A DNA stretch of 64,000 nucleotides from Cannabis sativa (GCF_029168945.1 NC_083602.1:67352600-67416599), one strand, 5' to 3'. Numbered from the stretch's first letter, positions 48,369-61,329 are shown. Numbers and translations: made by a program. The notes: generated from the sequence alone by a model not told the origin.

Positions 48369-49203
48369 GTAGTTAAAATTCTGCATAGTCCACGAGTCAA
48401 TCTTATTCAGATTTCTGATTGTTTTCTCAGGGCCTCTTTTGTATGAGTTTTTTTTTGTCCCCTTTTTGATCTTACTTGTCACTATTTATAATTGTATAGT
48501 GAGCAGTTAATTACAAAGTTGACTGTAATCTTTTTACAACGATCATCCCCTAGAATCATGGGATTTGATTACACATCACGCTAAGTAAATGCGGTTTTAT
48601 TTAAATTTCACACAGCTGTGAATATCCCACTTTTATTAGACCAAAATGAATGCGTATTAAATATGTACGGTAATCCTTATCTCATTGGGATATCTCGATG
48701 GGAATGGAGCTGAGTTAACTTCTGATGGCGAGCCAGAGCTCGTCATATATCTTCTCGAGGTTGATATTGCTTTTACTTTAATTTGACAACTACAGTTTCT
48801 GGTGTCGAGATGATCTTTCTCGTATTCATGCCCTCTTACAGCGAGATGGACGCCTCGCTATCTATCACTTTGATTCACTCATCTGCTTATACTTAGTTTG
48901 TATACCGTGTACTATACGCTAAGTATTTTTGTTGTCATTATATCTCATCCACGAGACGAGGTTAATGCCTCGTCTTGCACACATTTACATGGTTTCTCAT
49001 CGAGACACAAATTTACAGTTAGTATATTTTTTTATCTCGCATAAGACTGTTCACTCAGCCGAGTTATAAACATACTCTGCAAATTGTACTTTTAACGAGT
49101 TATTCCACGTAAAGTGTAAGTACGATTACGTGTTTGAGTTTTTTATTCTTCCCAGCTTAACACGTGTCTTCTCTGATATGCTCGCCGAATTTTGGGTATA
49201 ACA
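48369..49203 (-). repeat. LTR-like part of the old gypsy relic
   Basis: A non-coding, moderately GC-rich stretch with several CTCG/CGAG words and an 8-bp stem AGACGAGG/CCTCGTCT at 48954-48975. Its right end, read on the minus strand, begins TGTTATACCC, a canonical LTR start. It continues 38137-38300 across the copy B insertion. Confidence 0.45.
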
Positions 49204-49215
49204 TATATATATATA

Positions 49216-49574
49216 TCTATTCTATATAAAATGTGGCTATGTAACAATTACTTAACATAATATTCTTTATTAACATTATAATATTATTATATATATATTT
49301 AAAAATAAAAATTAAATAATTTTTTTTTATAAAAAAATTAATTTATATTTAATATACTTTAAATATTATAGATATTTTTAAATATATTAGTTTAACATTA
49401 AAATAAAAAAAAAGTTATGTACATATTTAACATAATACACTTTTACGTCACCATTGCAATTAATGCTCCTTTAATTTTTTTCCATAAAATTAATCCACGA
49501 TTTGTTTATTTATAATATATGTAGCATACTTGTGTATATATATACTAGGTAGAAGGTGCGTGCAATGCACGCAC
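49216..49574. mobile_element. Helitron-like termini
   Basis: At 49216, after an A, TCTATTCTATATAAAATG resembles a plant Helitron 5' end (plus strand). At 49545-49574 the minus strand ends in a 9-bp perfect stem (GTGCGTGCA/TGCACGCAC) followed by TTCTACCTAG and then T, matching a Helitron 3' end (hairpin plus CTAG). The two termini point in opposite directions, so they belong to different elements or a rearranged pair. No Rep/helicase is seen. Confidence 0.4.
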
Positions 49575-50869
49575 TACTTAGTCGTATCATCAAAATTTTT
49601 AAGGTAATATATTAGTATATTTATATTATGAATATTTAATATAAGGTATGATATTAATATTTACTCTCCTTGTGTAAGGAAGCTTAATTCTCTTTCAAAT
49701 GATGTTCGAAGTGTTATACTACATCAATTTCGTTGACATGATGAAGTGTAGTGAGAGTATGGTTCACCTACAAATCACATTGAGATAAGTTGTGTTCAAT
49801 AAATTAGTTCACAACAATCTAATAAATAATTTGTATCCATTTTTTTTTTTGTATAATATCTGCGGGGACTTATTTTCATACACTTTTTATAATCTCCATA
49901 TTCCTCTAAGCTACTAACAAGAGATATAAAATAGACCTTCTAAAAAATAAATAAATTAAATAGAAAGAAATTTCAAGGATAGTTATAAATTATTTTTTAT
50001 TTGAAACAGATATATAAACGAAGTTTTGAAACAATATCCTAACAACTAAAAAAGGGAATTGTCAAATATGTATATTTCATTTACATTAAAAATTATATAT
50101 ATTACACATCCAACCAACCATATGATATTCATACAATGTGTCACAAGTCCATGATCTTCATTTATACCTTCCACCACGAAAATAGAATAGTCCGATCATA
50201 TCTATTTTCAATGAAATTTGAAAAAATCTAACACACAATGAAAGAAAAAAATGGGAAAGCGAAAAATCAGAAACCACTCTACTTGATCTCGAACAATCAA
50301 TGTAGTGTCTTAGCAGTTGATCCCTCTACAAACCAAAAGTTTCGAAGAAAAATAAATGTGTCTCCAATCAACATTGAGAATGTCATGTTTTTATAAATAA
50401 GGTGTGCCAATTTCAACTTCAAAAGATAAATATAAAGCACCTAACATAATACATTCATTTTGATAATTTAATGTAATGCAGATTGAAATGGGCAAATAAA
50501 AATAAATACTGAAACAGTATTAATAAATAAGAATTACTAATAATGGTTCTCCCAATGAAGAGAGATTAACACCTACCTAAAGTAGAGAGAGAACCCAAGA
50601 AGCTTCATCAACTAAGTACATACGTGCCACCAATATTTTAATTATACTATGTAAAATATCTTTTGAGAAACTGAATAATACTCTGCAGGGAGAAGTAGAT
50701 TGGATTGAGATGAGAGAACCTCAATTGAGTATGGCGGAATATTAATAGTGGGATGCGATACCTTGCAGTTCGCTTCTTTCGTTAATATAACCGATATAAG
50801 TACTATTAATATTATTTATTTTAAACTTAATATTAACCGCCTAATTTAAATAAGAAATAAATAAAAAAT
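49575..50869. other. AT-rich intergenic DNA
   Basis: No gene or clear repeat boundary was seen. It may be the body of the non-autonomous Helitron-like element whose end lies at 49545. Confidence 0.3.
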
Positions 50870-51180
50870 ATTAGTAAGATGACACAGCAATCTGCTCAAC
50901 CGAATAGCTGCTTTGTTAACCCCCAAAACTTCAACTATGATTTGCCCGTTCTTCAAAGAGAGTTGCATCAATTTTTATCTTGATCTCATTATCTTGTGGT
51001 TTAGGTTTTAGCCCATCCTTAGTAGTCATGTGACTTAACCACTTGTCTAAGAGTGTTCATCCATTGATCAAGAGCAGTTTAAGATGACACAGCAATCTGC
51101 TCAACCGAATAGCTCTTCTGTCTCCACACCATATCATTTTGAGTTTTCCATATAGGCCACTGCTCCTGCCTCACACATAT
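50870..51180 (-). pseudogene. LINE RNase H (RVT_3-type) fragment with internal duplication
   Basis: Read on the minus strand in broken frames: LYGKLKMIWCGDR, SYSVEQIAVSS, TALDQWMNTLRQVVKSHD, then NEIKIKIDATLFEERA. This resembles the segment before and into the RNase H domain of plant LINE ORF2 proteins, where KINVDAALF is typical. The 33-bp stretch encoding SYSVEQIAVSS occurs twice, near 50879-50912 and 51084-51117, with the same orientation. Confidence 0.55.
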
Positions 51181-51933
51181 AAATATAAATAACAACTATT
51201 GAAACTTGACAAATAATGAATTATTTAACTTGATAATTTAAAATATAATTGATAAAATATTTTTTAAAAAAGCCCCAAAATTGATTATTGAAACTCAAAT
51301 AATGACTATTGAAGTTTGACAAATAATAAATGTGGCAAATACCTCTAACAATTTTGCTATTACATTTCATCGAGTTCAGAATTTTCATCAGAAAGAGATC
51401 TAAAAATTGTGAAACTTCGTCTCCCGATGCTCTTTTCAAAATTTAAATCAACAAAGTAAAAATATTAAAATTTTGATAATTTCTGGAAAATGCAAGGCCT
51501 AACGATGGTATACCGGTGCTTGGATTGGGAGTAGACTGTAGAGAGCCAAAGCACATTAGACTTAGTTAAGGACTTTCATTATTACAATCACAACACTGCC
51601 ATTGCCAATAACTGAGAATTAGAAATTTAAAAGGAAAGAAAAGTATCTAAGCTGATAAGAGAAGAGAACACAGTCACAAATAGAAGCTGCGAATAGATTT
51701 GTACCTTAATTCCATATATGATTGTACTTCTATCTATTTAGTACATCAACCAATTAATCAATCTGAATTTCCAAAAAGTCCTCTGAAGAACCCAAAGTGA
51801 TTGAAGTTATTGTTCAATATAAAGGATGAAATTCTGAATGAAATCTTAATTTTAAAATATAAATTGATTGTGTCAAACAAACATATTAATATCATCTCAC
51901 AACCATTAAATATTCTAACAAGATATAACTAAA
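51181..51933. other. Intergenic, no gene seen
   Basis: AT-rich. A frame at 51221-51439 has no recognisable content. A (GAA)n-like run lies near 51986-52001, at the edge of the NLR fragment. Confidence 0.3.
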
Positions 51934-52227
51934 TCATTTACAACAGAAAATTAAAAAATATAAAATAGAAAATAATAATAAAAAAAGAAGAAGAAGAAGA
52001 CGAGTCAAACTATCATACCTGGTACTGTCTTTAACAATGATATTTGGGATGTGAGCAATAATTAGCCAGTCCTCCCCTGTCTCCCTCTCCACTCGTTGTT
52101 TTAGCAATGGACAATTGAAAATGTGTAGTTCAGAAAGAGAAGTGGGTAGTTCTTTTGGTAAGAACCGGAGGTAACGACAACTTTCAATCGTCAACTTCTT
52201 AAGACGAGGAAAAGCTCCACCTTCCAT
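51934..52227 (-). pseudogene. 3' end of an NLR (CC-NB-LRR) resistance gene
   Basis: The minus-strand frame reads GGAFPRLKKLTIESCRYLRF, then PTSLSELHIFNCPLLKQRVE and TGEDWLIIAHIPNIIV. This is the last LRR and terminal signature (CPLL...R...GEDW..IAHIP) of RPP13-like/CNL resistance proteins, which detect pathogen effectors in the cytoplasm. An AG acceptor-like site precedes it near 52235. No NB-ARC or further LRRs lie upstream on the minus strand; instead a reductase pseudogene follows at 52316. It is therefore an orphan 3' exon. The last ~25 codons (YDSLTRLLLLLF...) run past the usual end of the family, suggesting a lost stop. Confidence 0.75.
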
Positions 52228-52315
52228 ATATATAGCTGATTAAAATAATATATAATTATAAAAAATATTATTATTTTTGTTAATAGAATAAAGTTTTAAT
52301 TCTTTTGAAACGTAC

Positions 52316-52625
52316 CTTGATGTTGCCAGCTTCTTTAATGGCCGTGATGAACTTAATCTGATCGGCCAACTGAGCATGCAAACGGTTGAAATCAGAACGT
52401 CGACCAACTTAATCGCACTTACCAGACTATGGTGGTCGAAGAAATCGTCGTGGACGATTTTCACTCCCAGAGATTAGAAGGCATCGATGATCTTGGCTTT
52501 GTCCACATTGGACAGCGTGCATTCACGGACCAAGATGAAGGTCTCGTGTCTGACCTTGGCCCTGGCTTCCACGATGAATTTATAAACGTACCCTGTTCCG
52601 CGGATGAACAAGATCGAAACGCTGC
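52316..52625 (-). pseudogene. PCBER / isoflavone-reductase-like pseudogene fragment
   Basis: Minus-strand pieces in three frames match the N-terminal Rossmann part of NmrA-type plant reductases (phenylcoumaran benzylic ether reductase, isoflavone reductase-like). The first is SILFIRGTGYVYKFIVEA (52619-52560), where the NADPH-binding GGTGYIG is now RGTGYVY. Then come ETFILVRECTLSNVDKAKII (to ~52477), after a frameshift VKIVHDDFFDHHSLVSAIKL and VDVLISTV (~52470-52390), and after another shift AQLADQIKFITAIKEAGNIK. The last codon AAG at 52316 is followed by GTACG, a preserved 5' splice site, so this was copied as genomic DNA, not retroposed. The glycine motif is lost and two frameshifts are present; non-functional. 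Enzymes of this family make lignans and related phenolics. Confidence 0.78.
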
Positions 52626-52663
52626 TCCATACGCAACTCCATAGATTTGAAGAGTTGAACAAT

Positions 52664-54184
52664 CTCTTTATCTTTCGCTGAGAATTACTGTGAATCTCTG
52701 AGTATAATTTCTCTAAAAAAAAGGAATTTTGGATTTAAGAATATTGGGATGTTCTGAATTATAGAAAAATGACTACTATTATTATATTATTATTTATTTT
52801 AAAATTTAACACGATTAATAAGTTAACTTTAATTATTGGGTTTATTTTTTGAAATTGAAATGAAGCCGTGTAATTTGTTAGAGAGATATTTGAATGAATA
52901 AAAAAATTTCAAAAATTGTTTGTTAGAGAGATATGTGGGTAAGATATTTTTTTTAATTTTGAAAAAGATTGTTTAATTTTTTGGGTTTAATTATTGGGTT
53001 TATTTATTTGTTAACGTTTAACGTTAACAGTCTGTTAAGTTAATCGTGTAAGGCTAAATAAAAAAAAGAATCGTTAAACCAAGAATGGCCGTTAAATAGG
53101 CACTTTTAATATATAAATATATATATATATATTGTAATAAGATACACATTCCATTAATCCAAACTAGCTACCAATACAAATTATCAAACTATTAAGCATA
53201 AGTGTATATATATTAATAAAAAAGTTTAATTAATAATTCACTACTACTATGTATATACAACTAGCTTCATAATAATTAATTTCTAAATCAATATAAATGT
53301 AATTTATAAATTACTTTCACAAAAGAGACATATCAAGACTATATTAATAAATGTAAAATGTAATTTATAAATTATTGCTTTCTAAAATAATATTTTGCTC
53401 ATTCGGGCACACAATAATTAATCATGATATCTTACTTGCGTTTTATTATACATATAAAATATATACATATATATATAATCACATACAAATAATACATTAT
53501 TTTAGTCGCAATAGCTAATTTTTTTTTTTCAAAAATCAAAATCTCGAATCCTATTTCAATTTTTTCAAAAAAATAATACATTTACCTAATTAAAAAAAAT
53601 TAAACATATTGCATTCTTAATTTATGAGAAATTCATAAATGACTTTTTATTTATATATAATAAAATAATAAAATATTATTTATATATAATAAAATAATAA
53701 AATAAAAATAAAACAAATCCCATTAATATTTAATTACGAAACGTAGTCGTGCAGATAAGAGCAATAACGGCGATAGATTCGAACTGATATTTGATTATAT
53801 AAAGATAAGTTTTGATTATATAATTGGGATCTGGAGTTTCGTTTATTGAGTATTATTTCTATATGGTATACTGTTTAGAAATTGGTTTGTATAATGTTGT
53901 TTTTTTCTTGTGATTCGCGTTCGAAAGTTATTTGGTCGAGTTACCAAGGTATTGTCTTTTTATTGGATCTAATTTCTTTTCTTGATGTTTGATTACTTCT
54001 TCTGCAAATCTTTGTACGTGGAAAATAAAGAAATTGAGCATTTCAATTATGGGTCGAATTATCAAATCTTGAAAACCCAATAGTTAACTTGTTCTTAACT
54101 CTACCAGCTAGCATTTCTTTTCTTCTTTCTTTGTTTTTGGACTGTTAAGTTTCAATTTCTAGGTGCTTGTAGTTATAGCTTTTT
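52664..54184. other. AT-rich intergenic DNA
   Basis: No gene seen. It contains a near-palindrome GTTAACGTTTAACGTTAAC near 53011-53030, (TA)n runs near 53110-53133 and 53465-53480, and a short tandem TTATTTATATATAATAAAAT duplication near 53645-53700. Confidence 0.4.
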
Positions 54185-54425
54185 AGGTGGCGAAACAAAC
54201 AGCCCTTCGTCCTCTTCAAAGTCATCCAACTCGAGCCCCTTTCGTTCTCTTCGAAGACCGGCCTCCACCATCACCTCCATAGCCTACGACCCATTCTCCT
54301 TTCTCCTCTTCTTATAGCCCCAAACTCCATCGACCACTGAAGCTCGAGATTTCTCTACTCTACGCCACCACACGAAGCCGTTCCTCAGCTTGCACCGTCA
54401 CCTCCATAGCCTACAACGAGCAAGG
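54185..54425 (+). other. Exon-like GC-richer segment with a donor site
   Basis: A stretch much richer in C and G than its surroundings ends in AGCAAG|GTAAGA, a good 5' splice site near 54425. A 16-bp word CACCTCCATAGCCTAC occurs twice (near 54273 and 54400). No long frame is recognised. It may be the 5' leader exon of a gene whose downstream part lies beyond the copia C insertion, possibly 61991-62073. Confidence 0.3.
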
Positions 54426-54730
54426 TAAGATTTTAAATTTGATTTTAGGTTTTAGGTTCAATTGTTATGTTATTGAGAATGAAATTCCAGATATTTTTTT
54501 TTTCTTTTCTATTTTGTATGATTTTGGATGTGGGATGTGGGATGTGATTGTTTTATTTTGTGTGATTTTGGATGTACGTTATATATATGAGAGAGAAGAG
54601 ATGAGATATAAATGGTATGAGCTTCATGATTCTGTATGAGCTTCTCTCTCTTCAGTAGTTTCAGTGACACTTTTTAGGCTGCATGTATGAGCTTATTTTT
54701 TCATCTTTGATATGGTTTAAGATAAGTAGC

Positions 54731-55221
54731 TGTATATATATAATATAAAATATATGTATGTGTATATAAAATGCGGAATTAAACAAATATATACACTATA
54801 TAACTTAAGGATCGAAATACCTCCAGCCATTGATTCTTGAGCTTCAAACCCACATAAGCTTTGATCTGCAAAGGAAATTGATTACCATGGGTAATCGGGC
54901 TTCCTCGCTCTCTCAACTCTCTTTAGATGGAATTTGCTGTTATGAACAGAATGAGTGAGGAGCTCGGGGACCGAGACCCTATATTTATAGGTGAGATACT
55001 CCATCAGTATCTACGCCACATTAATTGTCAGAATATTTTGACAATTAATTCAGGAAATCAAATCGGGTAATGAATATAGAAATTTGACCATATATAGAAT
55101 ATTACATAATTGATTTTGTCCAGATTCAATGAATATAAAATATTCATTTATCAGAAAATCAATTATTTATTTTATTTCCTTAAATAGAAATTTATTTCCT
55201 AAAATAAAAAATATTCTTATA
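54731..55221 (-). repeat. LTR of copia C, left
   Basis: 491 bp, ending ATATTCTTATA and followed by the polypurine tract complement TTCTCCCACTT. Confidence 0.85.
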
Positions 55222-55299
55222 TTCTCCCACTTGGTCAGCATTTAAACTAAAACATTAAAACACCAACGTTCCTCATTATATAATAAACATACGAATCAT

Positions 55300-58200
55300 A
55301 GCGACATGTCCTCATTATGAGTCGAGTATTATCTTCCATGTATTACGATATATTTATTATATAATAATGTACTTAATGTGGCAATGTACTTAAGTGAATA
55401 AACCCTAACCCTTATGTTTATTCAGGTCCTCTTACGATAATTTTCTCTGATGAAATTAAGGTGCACATAAATAGGAGAAAATATCGAAATTAGAGTTTCA
55501 TTAAATAATTTTTGGTTGTACAAATAAAAAAATTGCATATGGGTTAACTGAATCCCATATTTACTTTATGATCCTTGAATTTGTGTTGCGGCATGCCTTT
55601 AGTCAAGGATCTATGCGATCACCCAATTCAGTTTGCGTGATTAATGACCACTTATCACGCCTTTTTATGGCTAAATACTTAATGTCGATATGTTAGCTTC
55701 GACCAGTACTCTTAGAGTTATTAGCCATAAATATTGTAGCTGAATTTATCGCAAAATTTTCTTAATGGCCTAATGAAACTGTAATTCTGAACTCTAGGCC
55801 TACTATGAAACTCTATAATACATCATACGAGATGTATCCTCAAAACAATAAATGAATCTGACTTCTATAGTGGAAATAACAATCAAGATTCTCTACAATA
55901 TAACTTACTGGTAATCTTAAGGACGTAATAAAATATTGATTTACGTGAATCAATACAGCCAGTGAAGTATGCTAGAATCTAATTGGTTAACTATATTTCC
56001 AGATGGTTAATTCATCTTAAAATATGTATGAATATAATTTTTAGTATCTTAAAGATACCTCATCACTTTGTATGAAAAATAAAGTGGTCTTAACTTTAGT
56101 TATTCTGATACTACTTAACGATCCTGAAACAAATGTAATGCAAAGTCTTATTCAGACTCTTAGGCATACATTAGGCTTCTAAAATAGAAGCAAATGAATG
56201 TTCTTAATTTATTCTCACTCCAGATCATTTTTCAGATGCTGGTTCGAGTTGAATTTATCACACTTAAAGATAAAAGTTATATCTGATGAATAATACATAA
56301 TTTTATTTAATCAGAGATGCTGTGGCTACTCTCTAATTAATTAAAATTATATGTATTATTTATATTCCTTATCTCAAAATAATAATTTGAGATATGAATT
56401 ATTTCAACTTATATAGAAAACTTTTATCATCGTTTGCAAGTAACATATTGTCTACGTATAAAACAAACATTACTCCCACTAACCTTCTGGTATATAATTA
56501 TTTTCATAATTCTCTTTTCAAATCTAAAGGAAAAGATAATGAAAATACCAATTTGTGAGATGTTTGTTTTAATCTATAGGTAGACATCTTAAGCTTGCAT
56601 ATGTTCACCACTATTAGAGGAAAAATTTTATGGCAGTCTGTATACCTTCTCCTCTAGTTCACTGTTTGGAATTGATTAATAAATTGAAACGAGCAACAAA
56701 TGCCAAGGTCTATAATAGAATCATTTATAAAAACAAGTGAGAATGTAAATCTCCTTTGTTATTGATTCTTATTTCAAAATGAACTTCTTAGCAATGAATA
56801 TTCTTTTATATCTTTATGTTTCTAAATGTTGCCTAATGAATATTATTGGTGAAAAAACTTATGCTTAATTAATGTTCTCCACCCCATTAGGCAACTTTAC
56901 TAAAGATAAACTTTATTGCTCTTTAAGATATTCATTTCTTCATTCATGGCATGTTGTACTACAACTTTAATTCTTTATCATCCTATAATTTAATTTGTGT
57001 CTCAAATTAATATTGTAGTTGAACTCTTATTGTACAAAAGGTAATCACTAGGAAACATTGATCTTATTGTTCTAATAAGTCATCTTAAGGATGGACCAAC
57101 AAACTCTTAAAAGAGCAAATGGTTCAATATGCATGTTATTTTAGAAATTATAAGCAATTACTAAATAACATAACTTATTAGAATTTTATCAATGACTTGT
57201 AGATTATTAATGATTAGTTATGAATTCTCAATAACCATTAACCTTAAGGGTTGTTGTGAATCATAATTAATCTAACACTTGAGGTGGAAGTTTGAGAAAA
57301 TATGAATGATCTTTCTCTGAAACTAGGTTCCTAGATTGATCACTCCCACTGATCAAATCTATTCTTAATTCCACAGTTCTAGTGTTATGAGATGGATAAT
57401 AAAATATGTAACCCTTAAACCTTATAGCTTTTCAAAAGAAATATGCTCATTTATGGTTTTGGGCCCAGATCTTTTCTTCGACAATTGTACTCTAACTATA
57501 TATGGGTATTTATAAAATGTGTACGTGTCATCCAGTCGGTTTTCAACCTTATCACAACTCAAAATATATTTGAGAAACAACTTTGGTTAGAACACGATTC
57601 GATATGTACTCCCCATTGAAGAGTATCAATAGACAAAGATTTAGGAAGTTTTGGAGTTTTCTATGTAGGCTCCACCCATGTCCAAAAAATGCTTAGTTTC
57701 TTAAATTTGTCACGCACTATGATTTAGGTGTACCAGACATATGTATTGGGCAATGAACCCATGCTTTTAAAGAAACTTTGCAAATGGACTGGGAGTTTAT
57801 CCATGCTCACGAATTTTAATGTAGTATTCTCCATTTTATATTTGATCTCACTATCTTAATATGCAAAATGTACTATTTCTCTACTTAAGATTTAAATGTC
57901 TTTGAAACATATAAATCTATACTTTTGTAGAAATATAATTTATGTGAGTAATCATTAAAAAAGAGATGCAAAATTTGAGTCCATGTCTTCAAAATTAATT
58001 GACTTGTATGATTTCTAATATGATAGAATTCTAATATGCACCGATTTTGACTTGTTGGAATACATATTCTTAATGAATTTCACACAAGTTCTAAATAAAG
58101 TTAGTAAAATCAGTGTAATGAATATCCCCACTATTTACTAACATTTATTCTATTTATGGATATATGTTCCATAATTTTTGGTGCTATAATGTAGAAGAAT

Positions 58201-58500
58201 TCTTATTAACAACACATTTTTTATTGTCAGATTGAACTTGCATATCTTTATGAGTGACATCATTTTGTAGTAAAGACCTCTAAATGTGTCTAAATCAAGT
58301 TTCAATAGAATCTTGGAACATAAAGGTCTTTGCCAATTTTAAAACAAAGTCACTACTATATATATTGCTTATTCCTTAAACTTCTAAATGTGAGAACTTA
58401 TCTTGTCTGTGGATAAGATTTGCTCACAGTTACTGACTTTCTTAGGTTTATTTGTAAACCTTGCAAGAATTTATGAATGTGGAATAACAATCTAAAATAA
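55300..58500 (-). pseudogene. Degenerate copia pol, element C
   Basis: In minus-strand frames: VVQHAMNEEMNILKSNKVYL near 56965-56905 (the W.AM..E...L..N..W start of copia RT), MSTYRLKQTSHK near 56590 (family SIYGLKQASR) and FVLYVDNMLLANDDKS near 56470-56425. The last is the RT catalytic YVDD box with the second Asp changed to Asn. The remainder is too broken to read. Integrase should lie to the right (57000-58500), but I could not read firm motifs there. Confidence 0.7.
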
Positions 58501-58765
58501 TCCACTATGTGTTAATAATCACATTAACTATATTAGAATGAATTCATACACAATAAATTAAAATTTATTGGTGATAATAGAGTGTGATTTGTTTTTCTTA
58601 ATTATATAGTGAAAACTGTACATTTTAGATGAAGTTATCAGAATAAATTTTGGAAATTTCTACTGGTATAGAAGAAATTTATGAATAGTGATGTAATAAA
58701 ATTACATTTATAGTTTTGAGGTTTAAATGAATCATGTTTTTACCAATGAATAAACATGCTTAAAT

Positions 58766-59575
58766 ATGAAATCTTATTAAACAAAAATTGCTTGTGGGCT
58801 AAATTTTTAATTTAATAAGATTAAATTTAAATGTAGATTATGATAGATTTACACAATTTATGAAAAAACTTAAAGTTTAATATTTCTATCTCAATGAAAG
58901 GTATGAAACACTTATAAATGTTTCAAAATTTTATACTTTAAGATAAAATTATTAAATTAAATCTACATAATTCCTTGTGGGATAAATTAAGAGAATTTAA
59001 TTTAATATATTAATTATGTAAATATAATAAAATTCCTGTAGGGTAAGATTATTATGTTCACATAATTTATGTCCATTATGTGATCTTGATCCACTTAATA
59101 TAGATAATTTTATATAATTAAGGATGCTGTGACTACTCCCTAATTATTTAAAATTATGTGGTTCACTAGACACCAAAGTATAAACTGAAGATTAAAATTT
59201 TACTAAATCTAAAATTGCCTGTGGGCTAAATTTTAAATTTAATAAAATTATATGAACCTTATGATAGATTTAATTAAACAATTAGTTTAGGAAAATGAAG
59301 GTTTATTATCTATCTTTAATTAAATTTGTGATAACACTATTAAATTAAATCCCCATAACTCCCTGTGGGGTAAATTAAGAGAATTTAATTTAACATATTA
59401 TCCTAATTAATTATACAAATATAATAAAATCCCTGTGGGGTAAAATTATTATACCTATATAATTAATTACAAGTTATGTCCATTAAGGTGAATTTTAATT
59501 AATATATAATTTTATACAAATAAGGATGCTGTGGCTACTCCCTAATTATATAAAATTATATTTTCACTTTGACAT
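58766..59575 (-). repeat. Two tandem ~400-bp units in the leader of copia C
   Basis: Unit 1 is about 58766-59175 and unit 2 about 59186-59575. Shared words in the same order include TTGCYTGTGGGCTAAATTTT, GGRTAAATTAAGAGAATTTA, TATGTCCATTA and GATGCTGTGRCTACTCCCTA. A single further copy of the last word lies near 56306. Confidence 0.78.
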
Positions 59576-60924
59576 TAGGTATTGGGCTCTACCTAAAAGT
59601 AATTTCGTTATTAACATAATAGACAATCACTGAGATTAGTGCTCCTAGTGTGGTCGTCCGAAGATCATTAAAAACCATTCTAGATATGAGCATTTGTCCC
59701 AAGTTCATGTTTTCTTATGTCAAACCACAAAATTACTTACATTTTATTCATATTTTATTCATTTTAGGAAGTTTTATGAATATTTTATGAATAATTTTAT
59801 GAAGTTTTATGAAACTTAATGTGTTATATAAAATATTCAACCTATCTTAATGTTTGAATATTTCTAAATATATCTAGCACTATAAAAGGAATTTATGTAT
59901 AGCATTTAAATCATACAAATCAAAATTAATTGTATTAAAAATAAGTTTGCCAAATAAATAAAAATTAATACAATTATTGTATGATAATAAATTAAATGCT
60001 TAATTCCATAATATATAATTAATTATGCATTTATGACCATATAATATCTTAAATATTTATACTAATAATTAATTTGTATAAATAAGGTAAATATACAAAT
60101 TAGTACAATTAATTATATGGAATGAATTAAATGCAAAATTAAAGACTATACTTAATGGCAGATTTTTCAAAATTTATTAATTTAAACAATAAATTACATA
60201 AATTTGGTAATAAATAATTAAATGCACAATTACACAAATTGCACAATTATTACATGCCTAAATAAATCATGTAATTAATTACCAAATTAAAATAAATTTC
60301 CATTTTCAATTTATTCTAAACAACATATTAATTCTAAATATATGTATTAAATTAAAATGGAAATTGAATGAATGTAATTTATTGACTAAATTAACACAAA
60401 TTAGGAAAATAATTAATATTCCAAATAAATAAATAAAATTTATAAAAATTTGGAATTTTCCTTTTTTTTTTTTGAAAATTTTTGCCCCGAAAACGACACC
60501 AACGACCAAAATTCATGAAACCAATTCCAAAATGATCTAAATGAAAAGAATTAAGAGATCCATATTGATTTCAAGCATCGAAAACAAGCAAAATGTAGAC
60601 TTTAATTTCAATAAAAATGGGTCGGGTCCGAATGTGTTCTACAAAAAAAATTTCCAGATTTTGATGGTTTTCAAAACCTTTTCATGTATAGATTAAATGT
60701 ATAACATCATATGAAAATGTTAAGGCTATTAATATTGAAAAACGCATCAAAGATTCAAAGAAAATAAATAAATTTTTGAACCCACCATCCCGGAGAACAC
60801 GTAAACACGTGAATATATATACATACATAATTATATATAGTAATTTAATTGTTTAGATATAGAAATAGAGATAATGAAGCATTCAAATGAATGATAAACA
60901 ATAAAATTACAAATTCATAATAAT

Positions 60925-61290
60925 TATATATAAATATATATACATGAATACATATATATACCATATATATACGAACTCTCAAAATGATAATTTTGTATAT
61001 ATATAAGCATACATAAATATATATATATATGAAAGGTGTATATATGTATATGAATATATATATGAATAAATTTTATGTATATGAATATATGTATATATAT
61101 GAAAGTATATATATATGAACTGAATATGAATATATATATATATAAACTGAATGTATATAGATATATACGTATGAAAATGTATATATATAATATGAATATA
61201 TATATAATATGAATGTATATACGAACCCGAAAACGAATATATAATATATATATATATATATATGAACATCGTATATACGTGTATATATAT
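60925..61290. repeat. TA-rich microsatellite beside the primer site of copia C
   Basis: A long run of TATATATGAA-like units. Frames through it on the minus strand encode only Tyr/Ile repeats and are not genes. Confidence 0.9.
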
Positions 61291-61329
61291 ATTAAACTCA
61301 AACTAAATCAAGGCAGAGATATATAATAC

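Larger units (their letters stand above)
37010..49203 (-). mobile_element. Old Ty3/gypsy relic on the minus strand, split by copia copy B
   Basis: A Gag-like fragment (37499-38137) lies left of, and LTR-like sequence (48369-49203) right of, copy B. The LTR would start TGTTATACCCAAAATTC on the minus strand at 49203. The stretch 38137-38300 holds a near-palindrome GTTAACG...CGTTAAC around 38190-38210 and the leader. Nothing recognisable as pol is present, and the left end (37010-37498) is non-coding. Assignment to gypsy rests on the Gag-like fragment; boundaries are approximate. Confidence 0.5.

Noticed and set aside
60924..61301. Tyr/Ile-rich frames of about 100 codons on the minus strand
   Set aside because: Translation of a TA-rich microsatellite; low complexity only.
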